This document shows, in pieces, positions 5,738 to 8,667 of a stretch of 8,667 nt of DNA (positions are counted from its first letter, which is position 1; every line of letters begins with the position of its first letter). A program made the translations under genes and the position numbers. Source of the stretch: CAYQCE01 sp964415885 (GTDB taxonomy: Bacteria > Zixibacteria > MSB-5A5 > JAABVY01 > JAHJOQ01); NCBI GenBank assembly GCA_964415885.1, contig CAYQCE010000083.1, positions 1 to 8,667 of the forward strand, given 5' to 3'. The notes beneath the pieces were generated by a model. It saw only the letters and a list, made by a program, of their open reading frames with translations. It had not been told where the DNA came from and made no database searches.

Positions 5738-6657
5738 GCAAGAGGAATCCAGAACACATTGACGTTTCCGTGCATCAGCGCCTGTTGAATCTCAGTCGGG
5801 AGCGGAAAGAAGACTTCAACTTAATCCTGACGAGATATGCTATCGAGAGATTCTTATATCGGCTGTCATGTTCGGAATACGCAGAAAGGTTTGTCCTTAA
5901 GGGGGCGATGCTGATGGCTATTTGGATGGGCCACTCGCATCGCCCGACCCGCGATCTGGATCTTTTGGGTTTTGGAGAATCTTCGGAGGAGGCACTCAGG
6001 AGGATATTTGAGGAAATCTGTCGGGTCGAGGTTGAACGAGATGGTCTTGCGTTCGATCTGAGTAGTATAGCAATAGAGGAAATTCGCGGCGATCAGGAGT
6101 ATTCCGGACAGCGCGTGAAGTTAAATGCGAGATTAGGGAGCGCCAGGATGAGGATCCAGATCGACGTCGGTTTCGGAGATGTCGTGGTTCCCAAGGCGAA
6201 GCCAGCAATATACCCGGTCCTTCTCGATTTTCCGGCTCCTCGAATACGAGCTTATCCCAAAGAAACGTTGATTGCGGAGAAGTTGCAGGCTATGGTGGTT
6301 CTGGGCATGGCTAACAGCCGCATGAAAGACTATTACGATATCTACGTTTTGTCAAAGACCTTCTCTTTTGATGGTCATGATTTGGTTAAGGCGATCACGG
6401 CGACTTTCAAGCGCAGGGACACTCCTATTCCTGGCGATGCACCTTTCGCCTTGAGCGATGAATTAGCCATGAACAGGGATAAGGTCAGCCAGTGGAGAGG
6501 ATTCATGAATCGAAGTGGGCTTGGAGACCTTGACGTTGATTTAGCGCAAATAGTTGCAGTACTGAGGGACTTCTTGCTCGGTCCACTCCAGGCAGCCGCC
6601 TCTGGGCGCCCGTTCAAGCATAAATGGACTGCTAGCTTCTGGGAACAGAGACAGTGA
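5734..6657 (+). CDS. abiEii: AbiEii nucleotidyltransferase toxin
   Basis: A 307-residue DNA polymerase beta-like nucleotidyltransferase (DUF1814/MenT superfamily). Visible motifs: FVLKGAMLMAIW (53-64) with the KG loop; RPTRDLDLLGFG (70-81), whose D74 and D76 are the metal-binding pair; RIQIDVGFGD (139-148), with D143 as third acidic residue; KETLIAEKLQAM (175-186) and SRMKDYYDIYVL (194-205), with the conserved K182 and D198/D201 of this superfamily. Characterised AbiEii proteins bind nucleotides and are bacteriostatic, giving abortive infection; MenT relatives modify tRNA 3' ends. The start is the ATG in ATGA overlapping abiEi (MSKRNPEHIDVS). There is no SD, so translation is likely coupled to abiEi. 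A longer in-frame start at 5653 lies inside abiEi and is rejected. All catalytic residues look intact. Confidence 0.92.
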   Translation: MSKRNPEHIDVSVHQRLLNLSRERKEDFNLILTRYAIERFLYRLSCSEYAERFVLKGAMLMAIWMGHSHRPTRDLDLLGFGESSEEALRRIFEEICRVEVERDGLAFDLSSIAIEEIRGDQEYSGQRVKLNARLGSARMRIQIDVGFGDVVVPKAKPAIYPVLLDFPAPRIRAYPKETLIAEKLQAMVVLGMANSRMKDYYDIYVLSKTFSFDGHDLVKAITATFKRRDTPIPGDAPFALSDELAMNRDKVSQWRGFMNRSGLGDLDVDLAQIVAVLRDFLLGPLQAAASGRPFKHKWTASFWEQRQ

Positions 6658-6661
6658 CCTT

Positions 6662-8667
6662 ATGCAAGATGAAGACGAGAAAGAGCTGCTGCACAAGTTT
6701 CGTGATCTGCAGCAGGAAAATGAGCGCCTTCGTACCGAAAACAAGAGACTGAAGAAGATTCTTGAGTCCTTTTCCGTCAAGCCGGTATCTTCCCTTCACT
6801 GTCAAACGCCATCTACTGGTACGCTACCAGTCCCAGATGATGCGAGTGAAACCAAACCAAGACCGACAATTGACAAGGTGCAGCTATTCCGAGACTTGTT
6901 TCGAGGACGAGACGATGTCTTCGCCATCCGGTGGGAGAATAGATCAGGGAAGTCCGGCTATTCTCCGGCCTGTGCCAATGAATGGGATCCGGTGTTATGC
7001 CGAAAACCGTGTTCAAAATGCACCAACTGCAACTATCTTCCCATTACAGATTCAGTGATCAAAGAACATCTTGCCGGCAAGAAGACAGTCGGAATATTTC
7101 CTTTGCTGACCGATGAGGCTTGTTACTTGTTGGCGGCAGATTTCGATAAGGCATCCTGGCAGGATGATGTCGGCGCTTTTCTGCAATCCTGCCGGCAAAT
7201 GGGTGTCCCCGCGGCTCTGGAGCGGTCGCGCTCCGGACAGGGGGCTCATATTTGGATCTTCTTCTCGGCGGCGATACCGGCAATCCTGGCGCGTAAACTC
7301 GGCAGCGCCGTTTTGACGAATGCCCTTTCGACGAGACATGAGATTGGAATGGACTCATACGATCGCTTCTTTCCAAGTCAGGACACCATGCCGAAAGGAG
7401 GCTTCGGAAATTTAATCGCATTGCCGCTTCAGCGGATGCCAAGAGAGAAGGGGAATGCTGTATTTCTTGATGCCGATTTGAGGCCTTATCCGGATCAATG
7501 GGAGTATCTGGCATCTATTAAGAGAATCAATCCGGATGAGGTGAAGTACATCGTCAAAGATGCTGAAAGATCAAGCTCGGTAATTGGTGTTCGCGCCGTA
7601 AGGTGTGATGATCTCGCTCAAGATGATCCGTGGACACTCCCTCCCTCGAAACGGTCTCCTGAACTGGAATTGAAGGGGCCCTTTCCTATCAGCGTGACAA
7701 TTGTTTGTAACAATCTCCTATACATAGAGAAGGCAGAATTATCTTCGCAGTTGATCAGCAGGTTAGTCCGGTTAGCCGCTTTTCAGAATCCAGAGTTCTA
7801 TCGTGCTCAGGCCATGCGTCTGTCTACATTTGGAAAGCCTCGTGTTATTTGCTGTGCTGAAGAATTCCCGAAACACATAGGCCTTCCAAGAGGCTGTCTG
7901 GATGAAGTTAGGCACCTTCTAAATTCCCATAGTATAGATGTGAAATTGGAAGACAAACGATTTGCCGGGCGAAAGATCAATGTATCATTTGCGGGTAAAT
8001 TGCAGGATAGGCAATATGATGCTGCATCGCAAATACTTGAAAATGAAAATGGCGTATTGGCAGCGCCTACCGGGTTCGGCAAGACCGTAATCGCCTCCTG
8101 GCTGATCGGCAAACGGAAAGTGAACACATTGATATTGGTTCACCGGCGTATACTCATGGATCAGTGGCGGGAAAGACTGGGTCTTTTCTTGAATATTCCA
8201 CCCGAAGAGATAGGACTATACGGCGGCGGGAAGAAGAAGCTAACCGGCAAAATTGATATTGCGGTGATTCAGAGCCTTCAGAAAAAGGGAAACGTTGTTG
8301 ACCTAGTGGCCGACTACGGGCAGGTGATAGTCGACGAGTGTCATCACGTATCTGCCTTCAGTTTCGAACAGGTGCTCAAACAGGTCAAGGCACGTTTTGT
8401 TATGGGCTTGACCGCCACCCCGACAAGGAGAGACGGCCATCATCCTATCATTCAAATGCAATGCGGTCCAATTCGAACGAGAATCGACAGCAAAGCAATA
8501 GCTCTTGAACGGCCTTTCGAGCATATTGTGCTTCTGAGGGAGACCTCGTTCAAGATTTCAAAGTCGATGGCGGAGCCGAAGATTCAGGAGCTTTATTCCG
8601 CTCTTACCAGTGATTCCAAAAGAAACGCTCAAATTGTGCCTATTCCGGCGAAAGCGCCGTGTGATTC
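6662..8667 (+). CDS. TOTE-type AEP primase plus superfamily 2 helicase, 3' end missing or interrupted
   Basis: An ATG four bases after abiEii opens 668 codons to the window edge. Domains in order: coiled coil (1-37, ENERLRTENKRLKKIL); a linker; LFRDLFRGRDDVFAIRW (75-91); a Cys cluster (C104, C113, C117, C120, C123), probably a zinc site; and the archaeo-eukaryotic primase domain with DFDKASW (160-166, D160/D162 metal ligands), SRSGQGAHIW (189-198) and DSYDRFFPSQD (231-241). A linker with AAFQNPEFYRAQAMRL follows. The helicase N-lobe has Walker A APTGFGKT (468-475), VHRRILMDQW, Walker B DECHH (558-562) and LTATPTRRDG (583-592). Motifs IV-VI are absent. This is the primase-helicase found in predicted TOTE conflict systems, thought to act on invading nucleic acid; often a nuclease is linked. 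Up to about residue 658 it matches the family; after that it does not (see 8635-8667). Confidence 0.85.
   Translation, partial: MQDEDEKELLHKFRDLQQENERLRTENKRLKKILESFSVKPVSSLHCQTPSTGTLPVPDDASETKPRPTIDKVQLFRDLFRGRDDVFAIRWENRSGKSGYSPACANEWDPVLCRKPCSKCTNCNYLPITDSVIKEHLAGKKTVGIFPLLTDEACYLLAADFDKASWQDDVGAFLQSCRQMGVPAALERSRSGQGAHIWIFFSAAIPAILARKLGSAVLTNALSTRHEIGMDSYDRFFPSQDTMPKGGFGNLIALPLQRMPREKGNAVFLDADLRPYPDQWEYLASIKRINPDEVKYIVKDAERSSSVIGVRAVRCDDLAQDDPWTLPPSKRSPELELKGPFPISVTIVCNNLLYIEKAELSSQLISRLVRLAAFQNPEFYRAQAMRLSTFGKPRVICCAEEFPKHIGLPRGCLDEVRHLLNSHSIDVKLEDKRFAGRKINVSFAGKLQDRQYDAASQILENENGVLAAPTGFGKTVIASWLIGKRKVNTLILVHRRILMDQWRERLGLFLNIPPEEIGLYGGGKKKLTGKIDIAVIQSLQKKGNVVDLVADYGQVIVDECHHVSAFSFEQVLKQVKARFVMGLTATPTRRDGHHPIIQMQCGPIRTRIDSKAIALERPFEHIVLLRETSFKISKSMAEPKIQELYSALTSDSKRNAQIVPIPAKAPCD
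8635..8667. mobile_element. possible insertion-sequence terminus (IS21-like) interrupting the primase-helicase gene
   Basis: Family members continue after KRNA-IV with a helicase C-lobe sequence, but here the frame reads PIPAKAPCDS. The DNA changes character at about 8635: it begins TGTGCC, holds CGGCG-AAAG-CGCCG (8646-8659), and ATTC recurs at 8642 and 8664, a 22-bp period. IS21-family ends begin with TG and carry serial short repeats of this kind. Only 33 bases are visible, so this is inferred from resemblance. Confidence 0.35.

Overview
The window is bacterial: it holds a single-piece tmRNA gene, SD-led, tightly packed genes and sigma70-like promoters. Base composition looks mid-range. Nothing in it fixes the taxon. 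The tmRNA tag (…NYAMAA, apparently opening with Gly) and the mix of genes would suit an uncultivated or deep-branching lineage, but this is a guess.

Positions 1-2700 form an envelope/exopolysaccharide-type cluster. Two leftward genes come first: a partial MBOAT O-acyltransferase (AlgI/DltB-like, running off the left edge) and a class I SAM methyltransferase. A short divergent promoter region (1382-1618) separates them from a rightward pair, a GT2 glycosyltransferase and a small DUF2304 membrane protein. That pair overlaps by ATGA. Positions 2782-4185 carry a complete leftward RNA-type metallo-beta-lactamase/beta-CASP protein, convergent with the pair across an 8-bp stem hairpin.

Positions 4186-4530 are non-coding and carry promoter-like elements for both flanks. 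The tmRNA gene (ssrA) lies at 4531-4887. Immediately after it is an imperfect second copy of the tmRNA 3' end (4924-4951) inside a nested inverted repeat, then a pair of direct repeats. This layout resembles an old integration scar at a classic island attachment site.

From 5053 the content switches to defence genes on the + strand: abiEi (antitoxin/repressor), abiEii (nucleotidyltransferase toxin) and a large TOTE-type primase-helicase gene. They are joined by a 4-bp overlap and a 4-bp gap, so they read as one transcription unit. A clear promoter (TTGCAT-N17-TATAAT) precedes abiEi. A perfect 12+12 bp inverted repeat overlaps its -10 box and is the obvious AbiEi operator candidate.

The primase-helicase reads open to the right edge. 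Its last roughly ten codons stop resembling the family and the DNA there looks like the end of an insertion sequence (IS21-like, inferred), so the gene may be interrupted just inside the window. The most interesting points are the tmRNA-3' duplication, the operator, the three-gene AbiE-TOTE unit and the possible IS junction.
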